Assembly: GCA_044224605.1 (NCBI GenBank)
Contig: JBGAKC010000019.1
Coordinates: 23,714-87,713 of the forward strand
Direction: 5' to 3'
Source of the DNA: UBA7672 sp044224605
GTDB taxonomy: Bacteria; Pseudomonadota; Alphaproteobacteria; Caulobacterales; Hyphomonadaceae
Length of the DNA: 64,000 nucleotides
Part shown: positions 55,005-64,000 of the stretch, in pieces
Numbering within the stretch: the stretch's first letter is position 1
Layout of the letters: each line of letters starts with the position of its first letter
Notes under the pieces: model-generated
The model's input: only the letters and a program-made list of their open reading frames with translations
What the model was told of the DNA's origin: nothing
Databases searched by the model: none
Made by a program: the position numbers and the translations under genes

Positions 55005-56336
55005 ATGCGTCTTTCACGGTATTTCCTGCCTGCGCTCAAGGAAGCGCCCGCCGATGCGCAGATCATCTCGCACCAGCTGATGCTGCGCGCGGGCATGATC
55101 AAGCAGGAGGCGGCCGGCATCTACGCCTGGCTGCCGCTGGGCATGCGGGTGCTGCACAAGATCGAGAAGATCGTGCGCGAAGAGCAGGAGCGCGCCGGCG
55201 CCGTCGAGCTGCTGATGCCGACGATCCAGTCCGCCGACCTCTGGAAGGAATCCGGCCGATACGACGCTTACGGCAAGGAGATGCTCCGCATCATCGACCG
55301 TCACGAGCGCGAGATGCTTTACGGCCCTACGAACGAGGAGATGATCACCGACATCTTCCGAACCTATGTCCGCTCGTACAAGCAGCTGCCGCTGAACCTC
55401 TATCACATCCAGTGGAAGTTCCGGGACGAAGTGCGCCCGCGTTTCGGCGTGATGCGCGGCCGCGAATTCCTGATGAAGGACGCCTACTCCTTCGACGTCA
55501 CCGTCGAAGGCGCCAAGCAGTCTTACTACCGCATGTTCTGCGCCTACCTGAACACGTTCAGCCGCATGGGCCTCAAGGCCGTGCCGATGCGCGCCGACAC
55601 CGGCCCGATCGGCGGCGATCTCTCCCACGAGTTCATCGTTCTGGCTGAAACCGGCGAGAGCGCCGTGTTCTGCGACAGCGCACTGGTCGACATGCCGCCT
55701 CCGGGCAAGGATCTCGATTTCTGGCAAGACCTGTTGCCCGAAGTGGAAAAGCGCACGAAGCTTTACGCGGCCACCGAAGAGATGCACGACGCCGCCCGCT
55801 TCGAGAAGGAAGTGCCCGCCGAGCGCCGCCTCTCGGCGCGTGGCATCGAGGTCGGCCACATCTTCTATTTCGGCACGAAGTATTCCGCGCCGATGAAAGC
55901 CGAAGTCGCGACCGCGGAAGGCCGGAACATCCCGGTCGAGATGGGCTCGTACGGCATCGGCGTTTCGCGCCTGCTCGGCGCCATCATTGAAGCCAGCCAT
56001 GACGACAAGGGCGTAATCTGGCCGCGCGCCGTGGCGCCGTTCGAGACCGCCGTTGTCAGCCTGCGCAGCGACGATGCCGACGTCACCAAGGTCTGCGAGA
56101 GCGCCTACGAGCAGCTGAAGAACGCCGGCATCGACGCGCTCTATGACGACACGGCCGAGCGCCCCGGCGCCAAGTTCTCCACGATGGAGCTGATCGGCGT
56201 GCCGGAATTGATCGTCGTTGGCCCGAAAGGCGTGAAGGCTGGCGTGGTCGAGTACCGCAACCGCAAGGCCGGCACCTCCGAGGAGATGGCCCTCGAAGTC
56301 GCCATCAAGCGCTGCCTCGCGTCGCAAGGAGCCTGA
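55005..56336 (+). CDS. proS: Prolyl-tRNA synthetase
   Basis: A 443-residue class II synthetase charging tRNA-Pro. Motif 1 region GIYAWLPLGMRVLHKIE, motif 2 FRDEVRPRFGVMRGREFLMKDAYSF and motif 3 YGIGVSRLLGA are present. It is of the shorter bacterial type lacking the insertion editing domain (about 440 residues rather than 570), usual in alphaproteobacteria. ATG at 55005 matches the MRLSRYFLPALKEAP opening; upstream frame residues are non-coding. Confidence 0.96.
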   Translation: MRLSRYFLPALKEAPADAQIISHQLMLRAGMIKQEAAGIYAWLPLGMRVLHKIEKIVREEQERAGAVELLMPTIQSADLWKESGRYDAYGKEMLRIIDRHEREMLYGPTNEEMITDIFRTYVRSYKQLPLNLYHIQWKFRDEVRPRFGVMRGREFLMKDAYSFDVTVEGAKQSYYRMFCAYLNTFSRMGLKAVPMRADTGPIGGDLSHEFIVLAETGESAVFCDSALVDMPPPGKDLDFWQDLLPEVEKRTKLYAATEEMHDAARFEKEVPAERRLSARGIEVGHIFYFGTKYSAPMKAEVATAEGRNIPVEMGSYGIGVSRLLGAIIEASHDDKGVIWPRAVAPFETAVVSLRSDDADVTKVCESAYEQLKNAGIDALYDDTAERPGAKFSTMELIGVPELIVVGPKGVKAGVVEYRNRKAGTSEEMALEVAIKRCLASQGA

Positions 56337-56340
56337 CCGC

Positions 56341-57711
56341 ATGGAGGCGGCCAAGGAGGCGAAAGATCCGCGCGTCGTGAACCGACCCTTCGGCCCGTTC
56401 GAACGCATGCTCGCGATGCGCTATCTCGGCGCCAAGCGCGAGCATGGCGGTCTGGCCTTCATCTCCATCGTCTCGGTCATCGGCATCACGCTGGGCGTGT
56501 GGGCGCTGATCCTCACCATGTCGATCATGAACGGATTCCGGCTCGAGCTGATCTCCAAGATCGTGGGTTTTGAATCCCATGTCTTCATCGATACGGCCGG
56601 CCTGCCGAAGTCGCAGGTCGATGCGTTCATGGAAGAGCTGTTGCAGAAGCCCGGCGTCACCAACGTCGAGCCGCTTCACGAAGGTACGGGTCTCGCGTCC
56701 GCTTATGGCCGCGCCGAAGGCGTCCAGGTGCGCGGCATCCGTCCGGAAGACCTGCGCAAGGTGAAACTCATCGCAGATAGCGTCGCTGGCAGCTCGAAAC
56801 CAGTGACGTTCGATGAAAAGCCGCGCAATCGCTGCACGGCGCTGTTCGCGCCGCCCTCCGGCTCCGGTTCGCTGGATCGCTTCGGCGACGAGGGCGAGCT
56901 TTCGCCCGACATCGTGATGGGGGACTCATTCGCTTACACGCTCGGCGTCGGCGTTGGCGACAAGGTGACGATCACCCAGCCCACAGGCGCGCGCACAATG
57001 GTCGGCACGGCCCCGCGCAGCCGCACCTTCACCGTTTCGGCCATCTATCACGTCGGCAACGAACGCTATGATCGGCTGGTCGTCTTCCTGCCGATCGAGT
57101 CTGCCAAGAACTTCTTCGGTTATGGCGACGGCTACCAGTTCGTCGGCGTTCGCCTGAGCGACCCCAACAAGGCCGATGAATTCGTGCGCGAGTTGGCGAA
57201 GGAGAAGCCCTATCGCATGCAGAGCTGGATCGAACGCAACGGCACATATGTGACCGCGCTCGTGGTCGAACGCAACGTGATGCGGCTGATCCTGTTCATC
57301 GTAGTGGTGATCACGGCGCTCAATATCATCACCGGCGTGCTGATGCTGGTGAAGAACAAGGCACGCGACATCGCGATCCTGCGAACGATCGGCGCCACGC
57401 GCGGCGGCGTTGTCCGCATCTTCATGATGACTGGCACCGTTCTTGGAATGGCGGGTGTCGGCACGGGTGTTCTGCTCGGCGTGCTGAGCGCGATCTTCAT
57501 CGCGGATATCCAGCATTTCCTCGAGAACCTGCTCGGCTTCTGCCTGTTCCCGCCAGACATCTACCAGCTCGACGCCCTGCCGGCGCAGCTGGAGTGGGGC
57601 GAAGTGGGCGCGGTTGCCGGTCTTGCCTTCCTTGTTACGCTGGTGATGTCGGTCATTCCATCCATGTGGGCCGCGCGCCTGAACCCGGTTGAAGCGCTGA
57701 GGTTCGAATGA
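56341..57711 (+). CDS. lolC: Lipoprotein-releasing ABC transporter permease
   Basis: A 456-residue inner-membrane permease with one N-terminal helix (about 40–62), a large periplasmic domain and three C-terminal helices. FISIVSVIGITLGVWALILTMSIMNGF and KNKARDIAILRTIGATRGGVVRIFM are LolC/LolE signatures. With LolD it extracts lipoproteins for delivery to LolA. One permease gene is visible, so the complex is probably a homodimer-type or LolF-like arrangement. Coupled to lolD by ATGA. Confidence 0.93.
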   Translation: MEAAKEAKDPRVVNRPFGPFERMLAMRYLGAKREHGGLAFISIVSVIGITLGVWALILTMSIMNGFRLELISKIVGFESHVFIDTAGLPKSQVDAFMEELLQKPGVTNVEPLHEGTGLASAYGRAEGVQVRGIRPEDLRKVKLIADSVAGSSKPVTFDEKPRNRCTALFAPPSGSGSLDRFGDEGELSPDIVMGDSFAYTLGVGVGDKVTITQPTGARTMVGTAPRSRTFTVSAIYHVGNERYDRLVVFLPIESAKNFFGYGDGYQFVGVRLSDPNKADEFVRELAKEKPYRMQSWIERNGTYVTALVVERNVMRLILFIVVVITALNIITGVLMLVKNKARDIAILRTIGATRGGVVRIFMMTGTVLGMAGVGTGVLLGVLSAIFIADIQHFLENLLGFCLFPPDIYQLDALPAQLEWGEVGAVAGLAFLVTLVMSVIPSMWAARLNPVEALRFE

Positions 57712-58445
57712 TGGAAGCCGCAGCCGCAACCCCGCTTACGTCCGCTACACCGGTGCTTTCGCTGCAGAAGGTCGAGCGTTTCTACAAATCCGGCGATCGC
57801 ACGCTCCACGTGCTTCGCGGCATCGACCTGGACCTGCGCGCCGGCGAGATGACCGGTCTCATCGGTCCGTCGGGCTCCGGCAAGTCGACGCTGCTGCACG
57901 TGGCCGGCCTGCTGGAGAAACCCGATGCAGGTAATGTCTTCTTCAATGGTCGCGACGCGCAGAAGATGGGGGACCGCGAGCGCACGATCGTGCGTCGCCT
58001 GCAGCTCGGCTTCGTCTACCAGTTTCACCACCTGCTGCCGGAGCTGAACGCCGTCGACAACGTGGCGGCGCCGCTGATGATCAACGGCATGTCGCGCTCG
58101 AAGGCGCGCAAGCGGGGACAGGAACTCCTGCGCATGATGGGTCTCAACGAGCGCGACCATCACCGCCCGGGTCAACTTTCCGGCGGCGAGCAGCAGCGCG
58201 TCGCCATCGCCCGCTCACTGGCCAACAAGCCCAAGGTCCTCATCGCCGACGAGCCGACCGGGAACCTCGATCCCAATACGTCGCGGGTGGTTTTCCAGAA
58301 CCTTTTCGACATTGCCCGGCATGAGGGGGTGGCGGTGCTCGTCGCAACCCATAACGTGGAGCTGACGACTTACATGGACCGCGTTCTGGCGCTCCATGAG
58401 GGCCGGCTCGAACCCGCTCCCAGGGCGGCAGGCGACTCGGTCTAG
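57708..58445 (+). CDS. lolD: Lipoprotein-releasing ABC transporter ATP-binding protein
   Basis: A 245-residue ATPase. Walker A GPSGSGKST, the Q-loop region LGFVYQFHHLLPELNAVDNV (a LolD-specific stretch), the LSGGEQQR signature and Walker B VLIADEPTGNLDP are intact. It powers LolC. Two ATGs in a row at 57708 and 57711; the first overlaps the lolC stop. Confidence 0.96.
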   Translation: MMEAAAATPLTSATPVLSLQKVERFYKSGDRTLHVLRGIDLDLRAGEMTGLIGPSGSGKSTLLHVAGLLEKPDAGNVFFNGRDAQKMGDRERTIVRRLQLGFVYQFHHLLPELNAVDNVAAPLMINGMSRSKARKRGQELLRMMGLNERDHHRPGQLSGGEQQRVAIARSLANKPKVLIADEPTGNLDPNTSRVVFQNLFDIARHEGVAVLVATHNVELTTYMDRVLALHEGRLEPAPRAAGDSV

Positions 58446-58488
58446 GATCGTCCCCAATTATGGGCCAACAGCCCTCAGGGATCGCTGA

Positions 58489-61400
58489 ATGACGGCCGAA
58501 ACGCCAAAATTCATCCACCTTCGCGTCCGCACGGCGCTGTCGCTGCTGCAGAGCATGATCCGGCCCAAGGATCTGGCGAAGTGGGCCGCAACCACAGGCG
58601 CGCCGGCGGTCGGCGTGACCGATGACAACCTCTATGCCGCGCTGGAGCTTGCCGAGGCGCTTAGCGAGCAGGGCGTCCAGTTCATAACCGGCCTGACGCT
58701 CGATGTGCTGGAGCCGGGCATCAATGGCGAGCAGGGCAAGATCGCCCTGTTGGCGCAGAACGAAGCCGGCTATCGCAATCTGATGGCGCTGTCGTCATCG
58801 TCGTTCCTCTCACCCGCAGGCGATGAGCGGCAGGTGTCCCTGGCGACGTTGCTTGAGCATGCGGACGGCCTTATCTGCCTCACCGGCGGTCATGGCGGCC
58901 TGCTCAATCGCCGCGCCGCTGCCGGACGCACCGACGAGGTGCGCGAGCGGCTGAAGGAACTCTCTATTGTCTTCGGCAATCGTCTTTATGTTGAACTGCA
59001 ACGCCACGGCCGGCCCGAGGAAGTCGCCGCCGAAGGCGTCCTGATCGATCTCGCCTATGAACTCGGCCTGCCGCTGGTTGCAACCAACGATGCGCGCTTC
59101 GAGAAGCCGGAGCAGCATCCCGTCCACGACGTGCTGATGTGCATCGCGAACTCGGCCTATGTCAGCCAGGAAGACCGGCCGCGCGCGTCGCCCCAGCAAT
59201 ATCTGAAATCGCCTGCCGAGATGCTGGCCGCCTTCAGCGATCTGCCGGAAGCGCTCGACTCCACGGTCGAGATCGCCAAGCGTTGCGCCTTCCGTCCGAA
59301 GAAGCACAAGCCGATCCTGCCGCCGTTCGACACCAAGCGTGGCCGCGACGAAGCCGCCGAGCTGGCTGCGCAGGCCAAGGCCGGGCTCAAGGAGCGGCTG
59401 AAGGTCGTTACGCCCGCAGCCGAGCTGAAGGTCTATGAGGAACGACTCGCCTACGAACTCGGCGTCATCGAGAAGATGGGTTTTCCGGGCTACTTCCTCA
59501 TCGTGGCCGACTTCATCAAGTGGGCGAAAGCGCATGGCATTCCGGTCGGGCCGGGCAGGGGCTCCGGCGCCGGTTCGGTCGTGGCCTGGTGCCTCACCAT
59601 CACCGATCTCGACCCCATCCGCTTCGGCCTGCTGTTCGAGCGCTTCCTTAACCCGGAACGCGTCTCGATGCCCGACTTCGACGTCGACTTCTGCCAGGAA
59701 CGGCGTGGCGAAGTGATCGAGTATGTCCGCCAGCGCTACGGCTCTGACCGCGTCGCGCAGATCATCACCTTCGGCACGCTGCAGGCCCGCGCCGTGCTGC
59801 GCGATGTCGGCCGCGTGCTGCAGCTGCCCTTCGGCCAGGTCGACAAACTCGCCAAGCTGGTGCCCTTTAATCCCGCCAAGCCGCCCACGCTCGCCGAAGC
59901 GCTCGAGATGGAGCCCAAGCTCGAGGAAGCCATCGAGGCGGATGAGGAAGTCGCCGAACTCTTCAAGACGGCCCAGCAGCTCGAAGGCCTCTACCGCAAC
60001 GCCTCGACCCACGCCGCGGGCATCGTCATCGGTGACCGTCCTCTTGTCGAGCTCGTCGGCCTCTACCGCGATCCCCGGTCGGACATTCCGGCCAGCCAGT
60101 TCAACATGAAATGGGCGGAGGCGGCCGGCCTCGTAAAGTTCGACTTCCTCGGCCTCAAGACGCTCACCGTCATCGATCGCGCCATCAAGCTGATCAAGGA
60201 CAAGGGCGTGGAGGTCGATCTCGCCCGCCTGCCGCTGGACGACAAGAAGACGTACGAGATGCTCCAGAAGGGCGATGTCGTCGGCGTGTTCCAGGTTGAA
60301 AGCCAGGGTATGCGCCGCGCGCTGGTCGACATGGTCCCCGACCGGTTCGAGGATCTGATCGTTCTGGTCGCCCTCTACCGCCCGGGCCCGATGGCCAACA
60401 TCCCAACCTACTGCAACCGCAAGAAGGGGCTCGAGGAAACCACCTACTACAACGACGCGCTGACGCCGTGGCTGAGGCCGATCCTTGAGCCGACTTTCGG
60501 CATCATCACCTATCAGGAGCAGGTGATGCAGATCGCGCGGGAGCTTGCCGGCTATTCGTTCGGAGAAGCCGACCTGCTGCGCCGCGCCATGGGCAAGAAG
60601 ATCCGCGCGGAGATGGATAAGCAGCGCGTGCGCTTCATGAAAGGCGCGATCGACAACGGCATCTCGGAAGCCGACGCTGAGCTGACATTCGAAGCCTGCG
60701 CCAAGTTCGCAGACTACGGTTTCAACAAGTCCCACTCTGCGCCCTACGCGCTGCTGACCTACCAGACCGCCTGGCTCAAGGCGAACCACCCGGTCGAATT
60801 TCTCGCCGCCTCGATGAGCCTCGACAGCGGCAACACCGACAAGCTCGCCGTTTTCTTCCAGGAGGCCCGCCGCATGGGCATCGAAGTCCGCCCGCCGGAC
60901 ATCAACCACTCCTGTGCTGACTTCACGGTCGAAGGCGAAGCAGTCCGCTATGCGCTCGGCGCCATCAAGGGCGTCGGCAAGCCGGCCATGCTGTCGGTCG
61001 AGAAGGCGCGCGAAAGTGGTGAATTCCTCGACCTGCAGGACTTTGCCGAACGCGTCGATGCGCGCCTCGTCAACCGCCGTTGCTTCGAGGCGCTCGCGAA
61101 AGCCGGCGCCTTCCAGTCGATCGAGCCCAACCGCGCGCGCGCCTTCGCGGCTGCCGGTATGCTCTCTGCCATCGCCGCTTCGGCGGAAGAGCAACGAAAC
61201 TCCAACCAGGTCAGCCTGTTCGGCGACCAGCCCGCGCAGAAGCTGCGCCTGCCGGACTCCGGCGCGTGGGGTGAGTCCGAACGCCTCGACAACGAACTCG
61301 CCAGCGTTGGCTTCTTCCTCTCCGGCCACCCGCTGGACGACCTGCTCAACGGCGCCATGCGCGCCCGCATCACGCTCGCCGCCGAGCGTGAGGTCGTTGG

Positions 61401-61911
61401 CGCCGAGAAGCAGTTCCTCGACATGATCGGCGTCGTCCGCGCCCGCGTGGAGAAACCCGCCAAGGCGGGCGGCAAGTTCGCCATTGTCACGCTGTCGGAC
61501 CCCTCCGGCGAGTACGAGCTGTTCGTCAACGACGAGCTGCTGCAGGCCTCGCGCGACATCCTCGAAGTGGGCGAGCGCGTCCTATGCCGCGTCCGCGCGC
61601 GGAAGGTGGACGAGGAAATCCGCTTCTCGATGGATGGCGTGAAGAAACTGGCGGACGCCGCCATCGGCACGCACGAAACCCTGCTGGTCCGGATCAGCCC
61701 CGATGCCCCGCTGGATCGCATCGCCAGTGTCGCCAAGGGCCTCCAGAAAAGCCCCAGCCAGAACGCGCTGGGCGAGATCCACATCGAGATTCCGGTCGAA
61801 GGGAAGGTCGTCACCATCGCCCTTGAAGGCCGCTATCCTGTTGATTTCGGGGCGATGTCGGCCTTCAAGTCTGTCCCCGGCGTCGATCAGGTGCGACCGG
61901 CCGCCGCGTGA
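58489..61911 (+). CDS. dnaE: DNA polymerase III subunit alpha
   Basis: A 1140-residue replicative polymerase. The N-terminal PHP domain begins FIHLRVRTALSLLQ, where the usual HLRVH second His is Arg. The C-family polymerase shows GRGSGAGSVVAWCLTITDLDP, PDFDVDFCQERRGEVIEYV (two catalytic Asp) and FDFLGLKTLTVIDR (third). YNDALTPWLRPIL, helix-hairpin-helix and an OB-fold near 990–1070 follow. It is the main replicase (DnaE1), since length and context are typical. The coding strand has slightly more C than G, unlike mfd. Confidence 0.97.
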   Translation: MTAETPKFIHLRVRTALSLLQSMIRPKDLAKWAATTGAPAVGVTDDNLYAALELAEALSEQGVQFITGLTLDVLEPGINGEQGKIALLAQNEAGYRNLMALSSSSFLSPAGDERQVSLATLLEHADGLICLTGGHGGLLNRRAAAGRTDEVRERLKELSIVFGNRLYVELQRHGRPEEVAAEGVLIDLAYELGLPLVATNDARFEKPEQHPVHDVLMCIANSAYVSQEDRPRASPQQYLKSPAEMLAAFSDLPEALDSTVEIAKRCAFRPKKHKPILPPFDTKRGRDEAAELAAQAKAGLKERLKVVTPAAELKVYEERLAYELGVIEKMGFPGYFLIVADFIKWAKAHGIPVGPGRGSGAGSVVAWCLTITDLDPIRFGLLFERFLNPERVSMPDFDVDFCQERRGEVIEYVRQRYGSDRVAQIITFGTLQARAVLRDVGRVLQLPFGQVDKLAKLVPFNPAKPPTLAEALEMEPKLEEAIEADEEVAELFKTAQQLEGLYRNASTHAAGIVIGDRPLVELVGLYRDPRSDIPASQFNMKWAEAAGLVKFDFLGLKTLTVIDRAIKLIKDKGVEVDLARLPLDDKKTYEMLQKGDVVGVFQVESQGMRRALVDMVPDRFEDLIVLVALYRPGPMANIPTYCNRKKGLEETTYYNDALTPWLRPILEPTFGIITYQEQVMQIARELAGYSFGEADLLRRAMGKKIRAEMDKQRVRFMKGAIDNGISEADAELTFEACAKFADYGFNKSHSAPYALLTYQTAWLKANHPVEFLAASMSLDSGNTDKLAVFFQEARRMGIEVRPPDINHSCADFTVEGEAVRYALGAIKGVGKPAMLSVEKARESGEFLDLQDFAERVDARLVNRRCFEALAKAGAFQSIEPNRARAFAAAGMLSAIAASAEEQRNSNQVSLFGDQPAQKLRLPDSGAWGESERLDNELASVGFFLSGHPLDDLLNGAMRARITLAAEREVVGAEKQFLDMIGVVRARVEKPAKAGGKFAIVTLSDPSGEYELFVNDELLQASRDILEVGERVLCRVRARKVDEEIRFSMDGVKKLADAAIGTHETLLVRISPDAPLDRIASVAKGLQKSPSQNALGEIHIEIPVEGKVVTIALEGRYPVDFGAMSAFKSVPGVDQVRPAAA

Positions 61912-61951
61912 AGCCCTGATTTCATTGGCAATCCAGCCCGCCGGGCGGGGG

Positions 61952-61979
61952 TTGTACCCGGCTGAATCCCATGTATAAC
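61952..61979 (+). promoter_or_regulatory. Promoter of rpsB–tsf
   Basis: TTGTAC, 16 bases, TATAAC, in the 154-base gap after dnaE. Transcription would start about 61986, giving an 80-base leader before the TTG start of rpsB, where S2 autoregulation could act. A CCCGCCGGGCGGG near-palindrome at 61936–61950 just before it may end the dnaE message. Confidence 0.6.
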
Positions 61980-62065
61980 GCGCGCCATTCCGACACGCGG
62001 ACCCATTCCGGTGCGGGCGAAAGCTCGTTCTGTCCGCGGCGGCTAACCGGATACAGGAGACTAAA

Positions 62066-62845
62066 TTGGCACTTCCCGACTTTTCCATGCGTCAGCTGCT
62101 GGAAGCAGGCGCTCACTTCGGACACCAGGTTCACCGCTGGAACCCCAAGATGAAGGGTTTCATCTTCGGCGAACGGTCCGGCATCCACATCATCGATCTC
62201 TCGCAGTCCGTTCCGCTGCTTCACCAGGCTCTGGTGAAAGTGCGCGACACTGCCGCGAAGGGCGGCCGCGTGCTGTTCGTCGGCACCAAGCGTCAGGCTG
62301 CTGAAGCCATCGCGGAGGCCGCTGGCCGCTGCGCGCAATACTACATGAACGATCGCTGGCTGGGCGGCACGCTCACCAACTGGGCCACCGTCTCGAACTC
62401 GATTAAGCGCCTGCGCGAACTCGACGAGATGCTGGCGGCCGGCGAGTCGACTGGTCTCACCAAGAAGGAGCTCCTGAAGCTCCAGCGCGAGCAGGTGAAG
62501 CTGCAGCGCGTGCTGGGCGGCATCCGCAACATGGGCGGCCTGCCGGACCTGATGTTTGTGATCGACACCAACAAGGAGTCGATCGCGGTCAAGGAAGCCC
62601 GCAAGCTCGGCATCCCGGTTGTCGCGATCGTCGACACCAACTGCGATCCGCAGGAAGTCGACTTCCCGATCCCGGGCAACGACGATGCGGCCCGCGCGAT
62701 CCAACTCTACTGCAACCTGATCGCTGACTCGGTCCTCGATGGTCTCTCGGAATCCTCTATGGGCGCCGGCGTCGATCCGGGCGCGGCGGCTGTGATCAAC
62801 GAGCCGGCGCTGGCTGCTTCGGCTGCCGCGGACGCTCAAGCCTGA
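62066..62845 (+). CDS. rpsB: 30S ribosomal protein S2
   Basis: A 259-residue ribosomal protein. The opening MALPDFSMRQLLEAGAHFGHQ, MNDRWLGGTLTNW and VVAIVDTNCDPQEVDFPIPGN are diagnostic. The start is TTG at 62066, supported by AGGAGACTAAA directly upstream and by exact agreement with the family N-terminus; no ATG fits. A TTG start can serve to limit expression. The C-terminal tail is Ala-rich. Confidence 0.98.
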   Translation: MALPDFSMRQLLEAGAHFGHQVHRWNPKMKGFIFGERSGIHIIDLSQSVPLLHQALVKVRDTAAKGGRVLFVGTKRQAAEAIAEAAGRCAQYYMNDRWLGGTLTNWATVSNSIKRLRELDEMLAAGESTGLTKKELLKLQREQVKLQRVLGGIRNMGGLPDLMFVIDTNKESIAVKEARKLGIPVVAIVDTNCDPQEVDFPIPGNDDAARAIQLYCNLIADSVLDGLSESSMGAGVDPGAAAVINEPALAASAAADAQA

Positions 62846-62930
62846 TAGGCGCTATTGCGGGCGCGCTGGCGGATCACCATCTGCTGGCCGTCCGGCAAGG
62901 CCGGGAATCTGTTACAACCGGCCCGTGAAT

Positions 62931-62960
62931 AGCGCCTGGGACAAGGTTCCAGGCGCTTTC
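62931..62960 (+). terminator. Attenuator-like hairpin between rpsB and tsf
   Basis: AGCGCCTGG pairs perfectly with CCAGGCGCT around a 9-base loop, then TTTC. It sits 30 bases before the tsf start. E. coli has a comparable attenuator in the rpsB–tsf gap; here partial readthrough is likely, letting tsf be transcribed at lower or regulated level. Confidence 0.55.
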
Positions 62961-62988
62961 GGGCTGATACGAAGTCCAGGAGGTTATT

Positions 62989-63942
62989 ATGGCCGAGATT
63001 ACCGCCGCGCTGGTGAAGCAGCTGCGCGACAAGACCGGTGCAGGCATGATGGACGCCAAGAAGGCGCTCGTCGAAAACAACGGCGACATCGATGCATCTG
63101 CTGACTGGCTGCGCGAGAAGGGCATTCTCAAGGCCGCCAAGAAAGCTGACCGCATTGCTGCGGAAGGTCTTGTTGGCGTCGCCTCGAGCGGCAACGCCGC
63201 CGCGCTCGTCGAGGTGAATTCCGAAACCGACTTTGTCGGCAAGAACGCGGAATTCCAGGCTGCCGTGAGAAGCATTGCCGCGGTTGCTCTGGCCAATGGT
63301 GGTGATCCAACCAAGACACTGCACGCCGCGGCGCCCAACGGCGCCGGTACGGTTGGTGAGATGCTTGTTGGTCTTATTGCCAAGATCGGCGAGAACATGT
63401 CGCTCCGTCGTGCAACCTCGCTGTCGGTCAGCGATGGCGTCGTGGCCACCTATCTCCACAACGTCCCGGTCGATGGCGAAGGGAAGGCCGTTCAGGGCAT
63501 GGGCAAGATCGGCGTGCTGGTCGCGCTCGAGTCGTCGGGCGACAAATCCCGCCTGAATGATCTCGGCCGCAAGGTTGCCATGCACGTTGCCAGCGCAAAG
63601 CCGCTTGCGGCGACGACGGCCGAGCTTGATCCCGCCGTCGTCGAAAAAGAGCGTCAAATCCTGACGGCGCAGGCTTCTGAGTCGGGCAAACCGGCGAACG
63701 TCATCGAGAAGATGGTCGAAGGTCGGCTGCGCAAGTTCTATCAGGAGTCCGTTCTTGTGGAGCAGGCTTTCGTGATGGACCCCGACACCACCGTCGGCAA
63801 GTTCATCGAACATGCCGGCAAGGAAATGGGCGTTCCCGTGAAACTGACGGGTTTCGTGCGGTACGAAGTTGGTGAAGGCATCGAGAAGGCCGCTTCGGAC
63901 TTCGCGGCTGAAGTTGCTGCGTTCGCGAAGCCCAAAGAGTAA
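62989..63942 (+). CDS. tsf: Elongation factor Ts
   Basis: A 317-residue guanine-nucleotide exchange factor for EF-Tu. The UBA-like N-terminus with LRDKTGAGMMDAKKALVEN, the NSETDFVGKN core and the C-terminal MDPDTTVGKFIEHAG are typical. ATG follows CAGGAGGTTATT. It shares the rpsB transcript past the hairpin. Confidence 0.98.
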   Translation: MAEITAALVKQLRDKTGAGMMDAKKALVENNGDIDASADWLREKGILKAAKKADRIAAEGLVGVASSGNAAALVEVNSETDFVGKNAEFQAAVRSIAAVALANGGDPTKTLHAAAPNGAGTVGEMLVGLIAKIGENMSLRRATSLSVSDGVVATYLHNVPVDGEGKAVQGMGKIGVLVALESSGDKSRLNDLGRKVAMHVASAKPLAATTAELDPAVVEKERQILTAQASESGKPANVIEKMVEGRLRKFYQESVLVEQAFVMDPDTTVGKFIEHAGKEMGVPVKLTGFVRYEVGEGIEKAASDFAAEVAAFAKPKE

Positions 63943-63949
63943 AACCTTT

Positions 63950-63968
63950 GCGAAACTGGTGGTTTCGC
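63950..63968 (+). terminator. Hairpin after tsf without T-tract
   Basis: GCGAAAC pairs with GTTTCGC around TGGTG, eight bases after the tsf stop. No T-run follows, so it is more likely an attenuator or processing stem than a full terminator; pyrH usually follows tsf but lies outside the window. Confidence 0.35.
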
Positions 63969-64000
63969 GGGTAGAGTTTGGCGGCCCGGCGCGTTGTGCG

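Noticed and set aside
58810..61329. Very long open frame on the minus strand opposite dnaE
   Set aside because: It mirrors the codon structure of dnaE in high-GC DNA, has low-complexity Arg/Glu/Asp-rich sequence, no ribosome site and no recognisable domain. Similar antisense frames oppose nuoL, nuoH, mfd and the M1 peptidase.

Overview
The window is GC-rich, gene-dense DNA from an alphaproteobacterium, most likely of the Caulobacterales/Hyphomonadaceae kind. This placement is inferred from gene order and content: a nuoA–N operon followed by birA, coaX and rnj; sdhE beside mfd; proS–lolC–lolD–dnaE; TonB-dependent uptake; RNase J; and the split propionyl-CoA carboxylase subunits. No phage, plasmid, transposon, CRISPR array or integrase was seen. 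Most genes point right. Minus-strand genes are scattered singles, usually converging on a neighbour with touching or overlapping stop codons.

Region 1 (1–16.7 kb) is uptake and acyl-CoA metabolism. It holds an HD-domain protein cut by the window edge, a secreted S46 dipeptidyl-peptidase, a CNT-family nucleoside transporter, a TonB-dependent receptor, the two subunits of propionyl-CoA carboxylase (about 5.3 kb apart), an MFS symporter with an adjoining D-2-hydroxyacid dehydrogenase, a GIY-YIG protein, a K+-channel-like protein and a lipoprotein metallo-hydrolase. Region 2 (16.7–31 kb) is more accessory: an HXXEE membrane protein, a frameshifted low-affinity iron permease homologue, a YaiI family protein, an AraC regulator converging on an EthA-like Baeyer–Villiger monooxygenase, an OmpA protein with a very long polyproline linker, an unusually long LuxI-type synthase with no visible receptor gene, sdhE–mfd, an SDR enzyme, two small minus-strand genes and an alpha-methylacyl-CoA racemase. 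Region 3 (31–36 kb) has an M1 peptidase paired with a DUF6702 protein, a GspN-like protein, tRNA-Asp(GTC), and a 2OG-Fe(II) oxygenase with an N-terminal Sel1-like part.

Region 4 (36.2–51 kb) is the complex I operon, tightly packed with many ATGA or near overlaps. It contains an extra two-helix membrane gene between nuoE and nuoF. Its nuoG is broken by an out-of-frame internal deletion. Region 5 (51–64 kb) is housekeeping: biotin ligase, type III pantothenate kinase, RNase J, methylmalonyl-CoA epimerase, a DUF1467 protein, prolyl-tRNA synthetase, the LolCD lipoprotein exporter, the DNA polymerase III alpha subunit, then rpsB and tsf behind a recognisable promoter.

Several genes form one metabolic line. 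Biotin ligase would charge the biotin domain of PccA. PccA and PccB would carboxylate propionyl-CoA, and the epimerase would feed methylmalonyl-CoA mutase, which is not in the window. The CoA-ester racemase fits branched-chain or fatty-acid breakdown producing propionyl-CoA. No complete new system was found. The best candidates for follow-up are the extended orphan LuxI, the extra nuo gene, a possible small RNA ending in a strong terminator at 31.1 kb, and the two frameshifted genes, which may be real mutations or assembly errors.
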